This document shows, one piece after another, positions 15,482-22,974 of a DNA stretch of 36,739 bases. The translations under genes and the position numbers were made by a program. The notes under the pieces are model-generated. The model had not been told where the DNA came from. It worked only from the letters and a program-made list of their open reading frames with translations, and did no database searches. Location: positions 1 through 36,739 of the forward strand of contig CAYLIC010000021.1 of the NCBI GenBank assembly GCA_964383815.1, written 5' to 3'. The DNA is from UBA11524 sp964383815. Lineage in GTDB: Bacteria > Bacillota > Clostridia > Christensenellales > Aristaeellaceae. Positions within the stretch are counted from its first letter, which is position 1; each line of letters opens with the position of its first letter.

Positions 15482-16849
15482 ATGAAGAGAAAAACCTTTG
15501 GACGAAAGCTGTTTGCATTAGTGTTGCCCATGGCGCTGCAAAACCTGTTCAGTGCGTTGGTAAGTGCCTCGGATGCGCTGATGCTGGGCTTGCTGGATCA
15601 GTCGTCGCTGTCTGCTGTGTCGCTGGCTGGACAGGTATCCTTTGTGCTGAGCCTGTTCCACACGGCAATCATTATCGGTGCAACGGTGCTGGCGGCGCAA
15701 TATTGGGGCAAAGCCGACAAGGACGCGGTGGAGCAGGTGGAGGGCATTGCCCTGCGGGTATCGATGCTGATTTCGGCAGTATTTTTCCTGCTGGCATTGT
15801 TCGTACCACAGGGTCTGATGCGGCTGTTCACGCAGGAAGCGGACCTGATTGAGCTGGGCGCGCCCTACCTGCGCATCGTGAGCTGGTCGTACCTGTTTGT
15901 TGGCTGGACGCAGATTGTGCTGTGCATCATGAAGAACACCGGACGCACGCTGCGCAGTACGGTGTATGGTTCGGCAGCGCTGGTGCTGAACATCATCCTG
16001 AATGCAATCTTCATTTTCGGCTTGCTGGGCTTCCCGGCCATGGGTATTGCAGGTGCAGCGCTGGCAACAACCATTTCCCGTTTGGCAGAGCTGCTGCTGA
16101 CGCTGTTGGAAAACTGCCGAAAGGGGACAGTCCGGGTTCGCCTGCTGCCAATCATCAAGCCTGACCGGGCGCTGCAACGGCAATTCTGGAAGCACACAAC
16201 CCCGGTGCTCGCCAACGAGCTGGTATGGGGCGTGGGTTTCACCATGACCTCGGTCATCATGGGACATCTGGGTTCGGATGCCGTGGCAGCCAACGCCATT
16301 GCCCAGGTGGTCAAGAACGTGGTATCCTGCGTGTGCATCGGCATCGGTACGGGCAGCGGCATCATTGTGGGCAACGCACTGGGCGCAGGCGAGCTGGAAC
16401 AGGCCAAGGCATACGGCGCCCGGCTGTGCAGAATCGCCGTCATTGCCGGAGCGATCTCCGGCGGTGTGCTGCTGTGCGCCAGCCCGCTCATCATGGGCTT
16501 TGCGACCAATCTCAACGATACGGCGCGGGGCTATTTGACATTCATGCTGATGGTGTGCAGCTATTACATGATCGGCAAGTCGGTCAACTCCACGGTGATC
16601 GCCGGTATCTTCTGCGCAGGCGGCGACACCCGCTTCGGGCTCAAGTGCGACACGGTCACCATGTGGTGCATCATCGTTCCCATCGGACTGCTGGCGGCCT
16701 TCGTGCTGAAGTGGCCCGTCCCAGTGGTGTATTTCCTTTTGAATCTGGATGAATTTGTGAAGCTCCCTGCGGTGTGGCGGCATTATCACCGCTACCGCTG
16801 GGTGAAGAATCTGACCAACGAAACACAGGAGGCAGAAAGCAATGGATAA
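15482..16849 (+). CDS. MATE-family efflux transporter
   Basis: A 455-aa multidrug and toxin extrusion-type membrane protein with about 12 hydrophobic segments in two homologous halves. Recognisable stretches are LPMALQNLFSALVSASDALM at the N-terminus, ILNAIFIFGLLGFPAMGIAG at the end of the first half and GTGSGIIVGNALGAGE in the second. It exports cationic or amphipathic compounds using a sodium or proton gradient; the substrate cannot be read from sequence. The start is the last of closely spaced ATGs; the ribosome-binding site is weak (AGGA about 12 bp upstream). It overlaps the next gene by 8 bp, so the three genes to 18110 form an operon. Confidence 0.93.
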   Translation: MKRKTFGRKLFALVLPMALQNLFSALVSASDALMLGLLDQSSLSAVSLAGQVSFVLSLFHTAIIIGATVLAAQYWGKADKDAVEQVEGIALRVSMLISAVFFLLALFVPQGLMRLFTQEADLIELGAPYLRIVSWSYLFVGWTQIVLCIMKNTGRTLRSTVYGSAALVLNIILNAIFIFGLLGFPAMGIAGAALATTISRLAELLLTLLENCRKGTVRVRLLPIIKPDRALQRQFWKHTTPVLANELVWGVGFTMTSVIMGHLGSDAVAANAIAQVVKNVVSCVCIGIGTGSGIIVGNALGAGELEQAKAYGARLCRIAVIAGAISGGVLLCASPLIMGFATNLNDTARGYLTFMLMVCSYYMIGKSVNSTVIAGIFCAGGDTRFGLKCDTVTMWCIIVPIGLLAAFVLKWPVPVVYFLLNLDEFVKLPAVWRHYHRYRWVKNLTNETQEAESNG

Positions 16850-17477
16850 CATCGAGCGCCGCGACGCAGGCATGGTCTACATTTCCGACAACGCGGTTTT
16901 TGAGGAGCAGAAGGTCTGCCGCAGACTGGTGCAGCGGCTCAACCGGCTGGACACAGATGATTTCGGCGGCATTGCCGAGGCGGTGAAGGCGCTGCTGGGC
17001 ACATCCGACGGCGCGTTCATCAACCCGCCCTTCTACTGCGACTATGGTACCCATATCCATGTGGGCAAGAATTTCTTCGCCAACTACAACTGCACCATCA
17101 TCGACGTGGCCCCCGTGACCATCGGTGACAACTGCCAGCTTGCGCCGGGCGTAGCCATCTACACTGCCGGGCATCCGGTGCACCCTGCAACCCGCAACAC
17201 CGGCTATGAGTACGGCAAGCCCGTCACCATCGGCGACAACGTGTGGGTCGGCGGCAATACGGTGATCCTGCCCGGTGTGACCATCGGCAGCAACACGGTG
17301 ATCGGCGCGGGCAGCGTGGTCACCCACGACATTCCCGACTGGGTGGTGGCTGCGGGCAATCCCTGCAAGGTAGTCCGCCAGATCACGGAGGACGACCGCC
17401 GCACCTATTTCAAAAGACAGGAAATCGATGATGAAGCGTGGCAGGACATCTGCCGCATCAACAAATGGGAGGAATGA
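16842..17477 (+). CDS. Hexapeptide-repeat sugar O-acetyltransferase 1 (LacA/Maa-like)
   Basis: A 211-aa left-handed beta-helix acetyltransferase of the maltose/galactoside acetyltransferase type, transferring acetyl from acetyl-CoA to a hydroxyl group. Hexapeptide repeats cover about 65-190 (for example PVTIGDNVWVGGNTVILPGV); the catalytic His is in AGHPVHP, and the family tail AAGNPCKVVRQI is present. Xenobiotic acetyltransferases share this fold, but the sequence is closer to sugar acetyltransferases. Its ATG lies within the end of the MATE gene behind AGGAGG, showing translational coupling. The substrate is unknown. Confidence 0.9.
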   Translation: MDNIERRDAGMVYISDNAVFEEQKVCRRLVQRLNRLDTDDFGGIAEAVKALLGTSDGAFINPPFYCDYGTHIHVGKNFFANYNCTIIDVAPVTIGDNCQLAPGVAIYTAGHPVHPATRNTGYEYGKPVTIGDNVWVGGNTVILPGVTIGSNTVIGAGSVVTHDIPDWVVAAGNPCKVVRQITEDDRRTYFKRQEIDDEAWQDICRINKWEE

Positions 17478-17480
17478 ACC

Positions 17481-18110
17481 ATGACAATCAAGGAACGCAT
17501 GGCTGCCTGTCAGCTCTTCACCGACGAGGACGCGAACTATCCCGAGGAAGCCGCCGAACTGGCTGCCGGCCGCCAGAAGGGCAAGCGGCTGTGCTGGGAG
17601 ATCAACCGTCTGCATCCCGACGATATCGAAACCCGCATGAAGCTGCTCAAGGAACTGCTGGGTGAAATGGGCGAAGGCTGCTGGCTGGAGCCGCCGGTGT
17701 ACATGTCCTATGGCAGCAACGTGACCTTCGGGCATGGCGTGTACGCCAACTTCGGCCTGACCATCGTGGATGACTGGAAGGTCACCGTGGGCAATGGTGT
17801 GCTGTTCGCGCCCAATGTATCCATTGCGGTAACCTGCCATCCGCTGCACCCGGTGCTGCGTCCCCATGGCGAGATGTATGCCCGGCCCGTTGTGATTGGC
17901 GACAATGTATGGATTGGTATTGGTGCAATCATCTGCCCCGGCGTGACCATTGGAGAGGGAAGCACCATCGGCGCAGGCAGCGTGGTTACCCGGGATATTC
18001 CACCCTATGTATTTGCAGCGGGCAACCCCTGCCGGGTCATCCGCGAGCTGAATGACCGGGATAAGGAATATTACTTCCGCGATATGCGGGCGGATCAGGT
18101 GGAGTGGTAA
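17481..18110 (+). CDS. Hexapeptide-repeat sugar O-acetyltransferase 2 (LacA/Maa-like)
   Basis: A 209-aa paralogue of the gene before it, with the same architecture: an N-terminal Maa-type helical domain (RMAACQLFTDEDA, about 6-60), hexapeptide repeats (about 70-190), the catalytic His in TCHPLHP and the tail AAGNPCRVIREL. It starts 3 bp after the previous stop, behind GGAGG. The two enzymes may form homotrimers or possibly mixed trimers (inference). Their pairing with an exporter and an APH-like kinase suggests modification and export of a glycosylated or hydroxylated compound, but ordinary sugar acetylation is equally possible. Confidence 0.9.
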   Translation: MTIKERMAACQLFTDEDANYPEEAAELAAGRQKGKRLCWEINRLHPDDIETRMKLLKELLGEMGEGCWLEPPVYMSYGSNVTFGHGVYANFGLTIVDDWKVTVGNGVLFAPNVSIAVTCHPLHPVLRPHGEMYARPVVIGDNVWIGIGAIICPGVTIGEGSTIGAGSVVTRDIPPYVFAAGNPCRVIRELNDRDKEYYFRDMRADQVEW

Positions 18111-18128
18111 AGCAAATATCGAGCAGGA

Positions 18129-18150
18129 CAGCATCCGCACATGGATGCTG
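18129..18150 (+). terminator. Hairpin after the acetyltransferase operon
   Basis: A perfect 8-bp inverted repeat CAGCATCC / GGATGCTG with a 6-nt loop, 19 bp after the stop codon. It lacks a T-run, so it may protect the 3' end rather than terminate; a full terminator follows at 18362. Confidence 0.45.
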
Positions 18151-18156
18151 CCCGGG

Positions 18157-18300
18157 TTATGCGGTTTTCTGCGTATCCTGAGCAGTGTCTTCACTTACCT
18201 CTGCTGCATCTGCTTCGCGCTGAGTTTTCAGCTCCTTGCAACGTTGATGCTTTCTCCGGTATAGGTAGAATGCATCTCCTTTCCTCACAGCTGCTTCCAT
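18157..18300 (-). pseudogene. Short frame, possibly the tail of a lost membrane protein
   Basis: A 47-codon minus-strand frame containing AFYLYRRKHQRCKELK followed by an acidic, polar tail ending DTAQDTQKTA. It resembles the cytoplasmic end of a membrane protein. There is no good ribosome-binding site and a stop lies directly upstream in frame; a neighbouring frame also reads protein-like (IMAAVRFGEWKQL). It appears to be a remnant, more AT-rich than its surroundings. No family recognised. Confidence 0.3.
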
Positions 18301-18361
18301 TCACCAAAACGAACCGCAGCCATGATGTGCTGCTGGCTCTGCCGCTTTTTCGGAATGCAGT

Positions 18362-18391
18362 GCCGTGCTTCTCAAATGCGGGAGGCACGGC
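18362..18391. repeat. 30-bp terminator repeat, right copy
   Basis: Identical to 13111-13140. This copy is followed by C and seven T (18393-18399) and so is a full plus-strand terminator; the T-run overlaps the nnrD stop codon. It lacks the A-run seen at the left copy. Confidence 0.9.
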
Positions 18392-18397
18392 CTTTTT

Positions 18398-19843
18398 TTA
18401 GTCCAGGCGAATGCTTTGAATCAGCTCCATGGGTGTTACGCAGTTTTCACCCCACTGGGCTGCGGCACGGAGGCCGGCTTCGCCGTGGAGCAGGGCAGCC
18501 AGCTGCATGGTTTCCAGCTGGGCGCAGGGAAGGCGGCGGGCCAGCAGCGCGCCCAGCATGCCGGATAGCACATCTCCGCTGCCGCCCTTTGCCAACGCGG
18601 GAGAGCCGGTGGCGTTCACGGCGGTGTGGGTGCCATCGGTCATCAGGGTGCGGGCGCCTTTCAGCAGCACATGGCAGCCATAGCGGGCCTGCAGGGTGGA
18701 CAGGGCGCCGAGGGGCTCCTCCGTCACCTGCTGCACCGTCCAGCGGAGCAGCCGTGCGGCCTCGCCCGGGTGCGGGGTGATGACGGCGTTTCCCGGCAGG
18801 GTGCCGCCTGCCTGGGCCAGCAGGTTCAGGGCGTCCGCATCCCACACCACAGGGCAGGAAGCCTGGCGGAAATGTTCCAGCACAGGCAGCACACGGGCAT
18901 CCCGGCCCAGGCCGCAGCCCACCACGGCGGCGCTGGCAGCGGCGAGCAGTGCGGGCACATCCGCCGTGTCCACCAGCTGGCAGGTGGCGCCCGGGGCCAG
19001 CGCCTGCACAATGGGCAGCACGGCCCGGGTGCAAAGCACGGTGGTCAGGCCTGCGCCGGATTTCACCGCTGCACCCGCTGCAAAGGCCGCCGCGCCTGCC
19101 ATACCCTCGCTGCCGGCGTAAATCACCACCCGCCCAAAGCTGCCCTTGTGGCAGTCCGCCGGGCGGGGCGGCAGCAGGCGGCGCACGTCCTGCCTGTCCA
19201 TGCAGTGCAGGCCGGGCGCATCGCCGTATGTCCCGGGAATCAGGATGGGTGCAAGGGTGATTTTCCCCGTGTGGGCCGGGCCGTGGCGGAGGAGCAGGCC
19301 TTGCTTCACCCGGTGGAAGGTTACGGTTTCCACTGCATGTACGGCTTCGCCCAGCGCCCGGCCCGTTTCGCCGCACAGGCCGGAGGGTATGTCCACCGCC
19401 AGCACCGGTGTGGCGCTCTGGTTCATGGCATGGATGATGTCCGCCGCCAGGCCGTCTGCAGGCCGGGAAAGCCCGGTGCCAAACAGCGCATCCACCAGCA
19501 TATCGCAGGGTGGCAGCGGCAGGGAGGCAGGCAGCACGCGCACACCGGCCTCCAGGGCCAGGCGACGGTTCATGCCTGCATCGCCCCGGGCGGCGGCGGA
19601 TAGCTCCATCACCGTGGCGGAGCCGCCCGCGGCCTGCCACAGCCGGGCCGCAGCATAGCCATCGCCCCCGTTGTTCCCCGGGCCGCACAGGAAAAGGGCG
19701 TGCCCGCCGGGGATGTGCCTGCCAAGGGCCGCGCATATGGCCTGGGCGGCGTGCTCCATCAGCAATGCGCCGGGCACGGTCTGCTGCTGCATGTAGCGCT
19801 GCTCCAGGGTTTTCATATCACTGGGGGTGATGGTGGTGTGCAT
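18398..19843 (-). CDS. nnrD: Bifunctional NAD(P)H-hydrate epimerase / dehydratase
   Basis: A 481-aa metabolite-repair enzyme that epimerises damaged NAD(P)HX and dehydrates it back to NAD(P)H using ADP or ATP. The N-terminal YjeF_N (NnrE) domain covers about 1-210 with CGPGNNGGDG (53-62) and VDALFGTGLSRP. The C-terminal NnrD domain covers about 225-475 with GRVVIYAGSEGMAGAA, ITPHPGEAARLL and the nucleotide-binding KGGSGDVLSG. The start lies behind GGAGG, 17 bp after the spoIIID stop, so the two genes are probably co-transcribed. The stop codon overlaps the T-run of the right terminator repeat. Confidence 0.95.
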   Translation of the reverse strand: MHTTITPSDMKTLEQRYMQQQTVPGALLMEHAAQAICAALGRHIPGGHALFLCGPGNNGGDGYAAARLWQAAGGSATVMELSAAARGDAGMNRRLALEAGVRVLPASLPLPPCDMLVDALFGTGLSRPADGLAADIIHAMNQSATPVLAVDIPSGLCGETGRALGEAVHAVETVTFHRVKQGLLLRHGPAHTGKITLAPILIPGTYGDAPGLHCMDRQDVRRLLPPRPADCHKGSFGRVVIYAGSEGMAGAAAFAAGAAVKSGAGLTTVLCTRAVLPIVQALAPGATCQLVDTADVPALLAAASAAVVGCGLGRDARVLPVLEHFRQASCPVVWDADALNLLAQAGGTLPGNAVITPHPGEAARLLRWTVQQVTEEPLGALSTLQARYGCHVLLKGARTLMTDGTHTAVNATGSPALAKGGSGDVLSGMLGALLARRLPCAQLETMQLAALLHGEAGLRAAAQWGENCVTPMELIQSIRLD

Positions 19844-19860
19844 GGTTTTGCCTCCATGTA

Positions 19861-20115
19861 TCAGCGTTTCCGCTGCTGAAATTTCGCCTTGGTGGCTGCG
19901 CCGCCCCGCAGGTGGCGGACGGCCTTGTTGTACTGCATCAGCGCCGCCACCTGCCGTGCCAGCGGCTTGTCGAGTGTGGGGAGGCGCTGGCCCATGTCCT
20001 TGTGGACGGAGGATTTGGATATGCCAAAGGCCTTGGCGGCCTGGCGAACGGTGGCGTGGTGATCAATCATATAGGCGGCGATGCTCAGGCACCGCAGGCG
20101 GATGCTTTCATCCAT
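19861..20115 (-). CDS. spoIIID: Sporulation transcriptional regulator SpoIIID
   Basis: A DNA-binding protein that adjusts mother-cell gene expression under sigma-E and prepares for sigma-K during endospore formation. The 84-aa product closely follows Bacillus SpoIIID: a helix-turn-helix around 21-43 (TVRQAAKAFGISKSSVHKDM), then QRLPTLD and the signature IRHLRGG-like block AVRHLRGGAATKAKF, with a basic tail. The chosen ATG sits behind AAGGAGTGAT; a longer in-frame start at 20169 has no such site. It shows that the organism, or its recent ancestor, forms spores. Followed by nnrD on the same strand. Confidence 0.96.
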   Translation of the reverse strand: MDESIRLRCLSIAAYMIDHHATVRQAAKAFGISKSSVHKDMGQRLPTLDKPLARQVAALMQYNKAVRHLRGGAATKAKFQQRKR

Positions 20116-20214
20116 GGGGATCACTCCTTGTGGCGTTTGCCAAAGCCTATGCGATGGCAAATGCTGCAAGAACCGCCCCTTTCCGGGTTATTCCTTCCGG
20201 CGCTGAATGATTCT

Positions 20215-20243
20215 ATTATAGCAGGAATGCAAAGGCCAGGCAA
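20215..20243 (-). promoter_or_regulatory. Candidate promoter of spoIIID-nnrD
   Basis: On the minus strand TTGCCT (20238-20243), 17-bp spacer, TATAAT (20215-20220), about 95 nt before the start codon. This is a vegetative-type promoter; spoIIID is normally driven by sigma-E, and I could not identify a clear sigma-E site. Confidence 0.4.
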
Positions 20244-20269
20244 GGCATACCCTGGCAGGAGGTGATGAA

Positions 20270-21067
20270 ATGCTCCTGCTCCTGTCCGTCATGATGGTCT
20301 GGCTGCTGCTGCGCTCCGCCACGGCCATGGCTGCTGCCAGCGAGGCCTGCCGCCTTTTTGTGCAAAGCGTGCTTCCGGGCCTTTTGCCTTACATGGTGCT
20401 GGCGCTGATGCTGGTCAGCCGCATTCCCGGCCCCATGCCCGGCTGGCTGCTGATGCTGCTGGGCTGGTGCGGCGGCTCGCCCACCGGGGCCAGGCTGCTG
20501 GCCCTGCAGAACAGGCGGGACAGGCGGCTTGCCGTGCGCTGCGCCACCATGAGCCCCATGTTTCTGCTGGGCACCCTGGGCGGCTGGCTGGGCAGCACAA
20601 GGGCAGGCCTGTGCCTGCTGGCCTCCGTGCTGACTGGCGGCTGGCTGGCAGGCCTGCTGGCGGAGCCGGGCCCGCCGGGCCAGGCTGTGCAGGCCGCGCC
20701 CATGGCCTTTGGCGAAGCGGTTGCCTCCGCCGCCCAAACCCTGCTGATGGTGTGCGGCAGCATGGCTGTGCTGCGGGTGGCGCTGGCCCTGGCGGCGGAG
20801 CTGCTGCCCGGCCTGGCGCTGCCCATGGCCTTTGCCCTGGAGGCCACCACCGCCGCCCGGCTGCTGGCTCAGCTGCCGCTGCCGCTGCCCATGCGCACGG
20901 CGCTGGTGGCAGGCGCTGCAGGCTTTGGCGGGCTGGCGGTGCTGCTGCAAAACCGGGCGTGCTATCCTCCCGGGCTTATGGGCCTGCCCCGGCAGCTGCT
21001 GTGCCAGGCCATCCACGGCCTGCTTTCCTTCGGCCTGGCCCTTGGGCTGATGCTCCTGTGCCCGTGA
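20270..21067 (+). CDS. YlbJ-like sporulation integral membrane protein
   Basis: A 265-aa polytopic membrane protein of the nucleoside-recognition/YlbJ type. AASEACRLFVQSVLPGLLPY, the GGSPTGARLLA motif (Gly-rich loop) and CATMSPMFLLGTLGG match the conserved gates of YlbJ, a mother-cell membrane protein needed for spore formation in Bacillus. It is shorter than typical YlbJ (about 400 aa), with about seven hydrophobic segments. AGGAGGTGATG directly before the ATG is a strong start. Its divergence from spoIIID fits a sporulation role. The family call is good, the orthology to YlbJ itself moderate; the transported molecule is unknown. Confidence 0.7.
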   Translation: MLLLLSVMMVWLLLRSATAMAAASEACRLFVQSVLPGLLPYMVLALMLVSRIPGPMPGWLLMLLGWCGGSPTGARLLALQNRRDRRLAVRCATMSPMFLLGTLGGWLGSTRAGLCLLASVLTGGWLAGLLAEPGPPGQAVQAAPMAFGEAVASAAQTLLMVCGSMAVLRVALALAAELLPGLALPMAFALEATTAARLLAQLPLPLPMRTALVAGAAGFGGLAVLLQNRACYPPGLMGLPRQLLCQAIHGLLSFGLALGLMLLCP

Positions 21068-21086
21068 CCCGCCCCGGATAAAAAAG

Positions 21087-21115
21087 TTGACGGTGCGGGC
21101 AACTTGTGTTAACAT
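21087..21115 (+). promoter_or_regulatory. Promoter of the FakA-domain gene
   Basis: TTGACG (21087-21092), 17-bp spacer, TAACAT (21110-21115), 35 bp before the start codon. Confidence 0.6.
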
Positions 21116-21150
21116 GTTACAGGAACCTTTTGCATAAAGGAGTGAACACC

Positions 21151-21402
21151 ATGCTGGAATTTAAGTTTGATACGCAGCTCCTCATTGAGGGTCACGACCT
21201 GGACGAGGATGCCATCAACGACTACTTCACCCAGAACTTCAAGGGCGATTGCCTGCTGGCTGTGGGCGACGATGAGCTCATCAAAATTCACTACCACACC
21301 AATGAGCCCTGGAAGGTGCTGGAATACTGTGCCTCCCTGGGTGAAATCTACGATGTGGTCATCGAGAACATGGAGCGCCAGGAGCAAGGCCTGCAAGGCT
21401 AA
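21151..21402 (+). CDS. Stand-alone FakA/DAK-type middle-domain protein
   Basis: An 83-aa protein resembling the domain that follows the kinase part in FakA (YloV, fatty acid kinase); similar small proteins are often labelled 'kinase to dihydroxyacetone kinase'. The stretches TQLLIEGHDLDEDAINDYF, GDCLLAVGDDELIKIHYHTN and PWKVLEYCASLGEIYDVVIE match that domain. It has no kinase domain and no FakB-binding part, so it cannot be a kinase by itself. It has its own promoter and terminator. AAAGGAGTG precedes the ATG. Function unknown; a binding or regulatory role with FakA/FakB is a guess. Confidence 0.75.
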   Translation: MLEFKFDTQLLIEGHDLDEDAINDYFTQNFKGDCLLAVGDDELIKIHYHTNEPWKVLEYCASLGEIYDVVIENMERQEQGLQG

Positions 21403-21416
21403 CCCAGCGCCCGCAT

Positions 21417-21453
21417 AAAAAGCCGCTTTCCTGCAACGGAAGGCGGCTTTTTT
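21417..21453. terminator. Bidirectional terminator between FakA-domain gene and pdp
   Basis: AAAAAGCCGC-TTTCC pairs with GGAAGGCGGCTTTTTT (one wobble), loop of 6 nt, with A-run and T-run on opposite sides; it serves the two convergent genes. Confidence 0.9.
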
Positions 21454-21466
21454 GGGATGGATGGCA

Positions 21467-22795
21467 TCACACGCCCTGCTCCACGCCGTTTTGGGTTACG
21501 ATGGCGTAGCACAGGGGCGGCGGTGAAACCGGGGCGGGCGACAGGGTGATGGCGGCGCGGATGGCCTGCTCCGCCTTGTCTGCATCCGCCTGGCTGCGGG
21601 CGTACAGGGTGCACAGGGGCGTGTCCGGCTGGAGCCTGTCCCCAATGCGGACGGGCAGCACAAAGCCCACGGAGTAGTCCAGCACATCGGTTTTCTGCAC
21701 ACGCCCGGCGCCCATGGCCTGGGCGGCAAGGCCCAGGGCAGTGGTGTCCATGCGGGCCACATAGCCTGTGCAGTTTGCCGCAACCTGGCGGATCACCGCC
21801 GGCTGGGGCAGCAGGGATACATCATCGCATACGGCAGGGTTGCCGCCCTGGGCAGCAATCATGGCCTTCAGCTTCTCCAGGCCGGCGCCGGTGTGCAGTG
21901 CCTGCTCCAGCAGGGTGCGGCCTTCCGCCGGGGTGGCAGCCCGGCCGGAGAGCACCAGCATGTGGCTGCCCAGCAGCAGGGAAACCTCCAGCAGGGCGCC
22001 TGCGGTGCGGCCGGAAAGCACATCAATGGCGTCCTTCACCTCCAGGGCGTTGCCCACATGGGTGCCCAGGGGCTGCTCCATGCCGGTAACGATGGCGGTA
22101 ACGGGCTTGCCTGCCAGGGTGCCGATGTCCACCATGGCCTGCGCCAGCTGGATAGAGCCTTCCAGCGTGTGCATGATGGCGCCGGAGCCGGTCTTCACAT
22201 CCAGCACAATGGCATCCGCGCCAGAGGCCAGCTTCTTGGACATGATGGAGGAAGCCACCAGGGGCAGGCTGTCCACGGTGGCGGTCACATCCCGCAGGGC
22301 ATAGAGGGTCTTGTCCGCAGGCGCCAGGGTGCCCGTCTGCCCGATGACCGCCACACCCAGGCTGTTCACCTGGCGGATGAAGGCCTCCTGGCTCAGCTCC
22401 ACAGACAGGCCGGGGATGGACTCCAGCTTGTCCAGGGTGCCGCCGGTGTGGCCCAAGCCGCGGCCGCTCATCTTGGCAACGGGCACGCCGCAGGCCGCCA
22501 CCAGGGGTGCCAGCACCAGGGTGGTGGTGTCGCCCACGCCGCCGGTGGAGTGCTTGTCCACCTTCACACCGGGGATGGCGGAAAGGTCGCACACGTCGCC
22601 GGAATCCCGCATGGCAAGGGTCAGGTGGGTGGTTTCCCGGGGGGTCATACCGTTGAGGCGGATGGCCATCAGCAGCGCCGCCAGCTGGTAATCCGGAATG
22701 GTTTGCGTGGCTGCGCCCTGCACAAAATAGTCAATCTCCTGGGCAGTCAGCGCCTGGCCCAGCTTTTTCCTGGTGATGATGTCCACCATATTCAT
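21467..22795 (-). CDS. pdp: Pyrimidine-nucleoside phosphorylase
   Basis: Splits thymidine, uridine and deoxyuridine with phosphate into the base and (deoxy)ribose-1-phosphate, for nucleoside salvage. The 442-aa protein has the signature KHSTGGVGD (81-89), KMSGRGLGHTGGTLDKLES (108-126) and the phosphate-binding KTGSGA, plus the C-terminal PYNP domain. The start is the ATG eight bases behind AGGAGG; an in-frame start 25 codons upstream is inside the promoter. Thymidine phosphorylase (deoA) is a close relative; the Firmicute context and length favour Pdp. No deoxyribose or transport genes are next to it. Confidence 0.94.
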   Translation of the reverse strand: MNMVDIITRKKLGQALTAQEIDYFVQGAATQTIPDYQLAALLMAIRLNGMTPRETTHLTLAMRDSGDVCDLSAIPGVKVDKHSTGGVGDTTTLVLAPLVAACGVPVAKMSGRGLGHTGGTLDKLESIPGLSVELSQEAFIRQVNSLGVAVIGQTGTLAPADKTLYALRDVTATVDSLPLVASSIMSKKLASGADAIVLDVKTGSGAIMHTLEGSIQLAQAMVDIGTLAGKPVTAIVTGMEQPLGTHVGNALEVKDAIDVLSGRTAGALLEVSLLLGSHMLVLSGRAATPAEGRTLLEQALHTGAGLEKLKAMIAAQGGNPAVCDDVSLLPQPAVIRQVAANCTGYVARMDTTALGLAAQAMGAGRVQKTDVLDYSVGFVLPVRIGDRLQPDTPLCTLYARSQADADKAEQAIRAAITLSPAPVSPPPLCYAIVTQNGVEQGV

Positions 22796-22825
22796 GGAGC
22801 GTACCTCCTTTTGTTCGCTGCTGTT

Positions 22826-22854
22826 ATTATAACGAATTTTGCCGGAAGAATCAA
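22826..22854 (-). promoter_or_regulatory. Promoter of pdp
   Basis: On the minus strand TTGATT (22849-22854), 17-bp spacer, TATAAT (22826-22831), 30 bp before the start codon. Confidence 0.65.
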
Positions 22855-22924
22855 CCGTCCTTCTCCCCATACTTTTCGCCCCAGCGCATCAGCCCGGCAA
22901 AGGCGTGCGCCAGCACTCTCCCTG

Positions 22925-22973
22925 CACACAAAACACCCGCCCGGGTGCGCTGATCCGGGCGGGTGTTTGTGTG
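22925..22973 (-). terminator. Terminator of the Ig-like protein gene
   Basis: A long hairpin with the perfect 11-bp core CACCCGCCCGG / CCGGGCGGGTG, extended by AAA/TTT and CACAC/GTGTG pairs, directly after the stop codon at 22975. Confidence 0.8.
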
Positions 22974-22974
22974 G

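Larger units (their letters stand above)
13141..18361. mobile_element. Putative inserted cargo segment between 30-bp direct repeats
   Basis: 5.2 kb lying between two identical 30-bp stem-loops. The left copy keeps only the A-run and the right copy only the T-run of what looks like one ancestral bidirectional terminator between convergent pyrH and nnrD. Cargo: APH-like kinase, AraC regulator, MATE exporter, two O-acetyltransferases, plus fragments at both ends. No intact integrase, transposase or recombinase gene was seen, so this is either a decayed element or a segment moved in trans. Confidence 0.5.
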
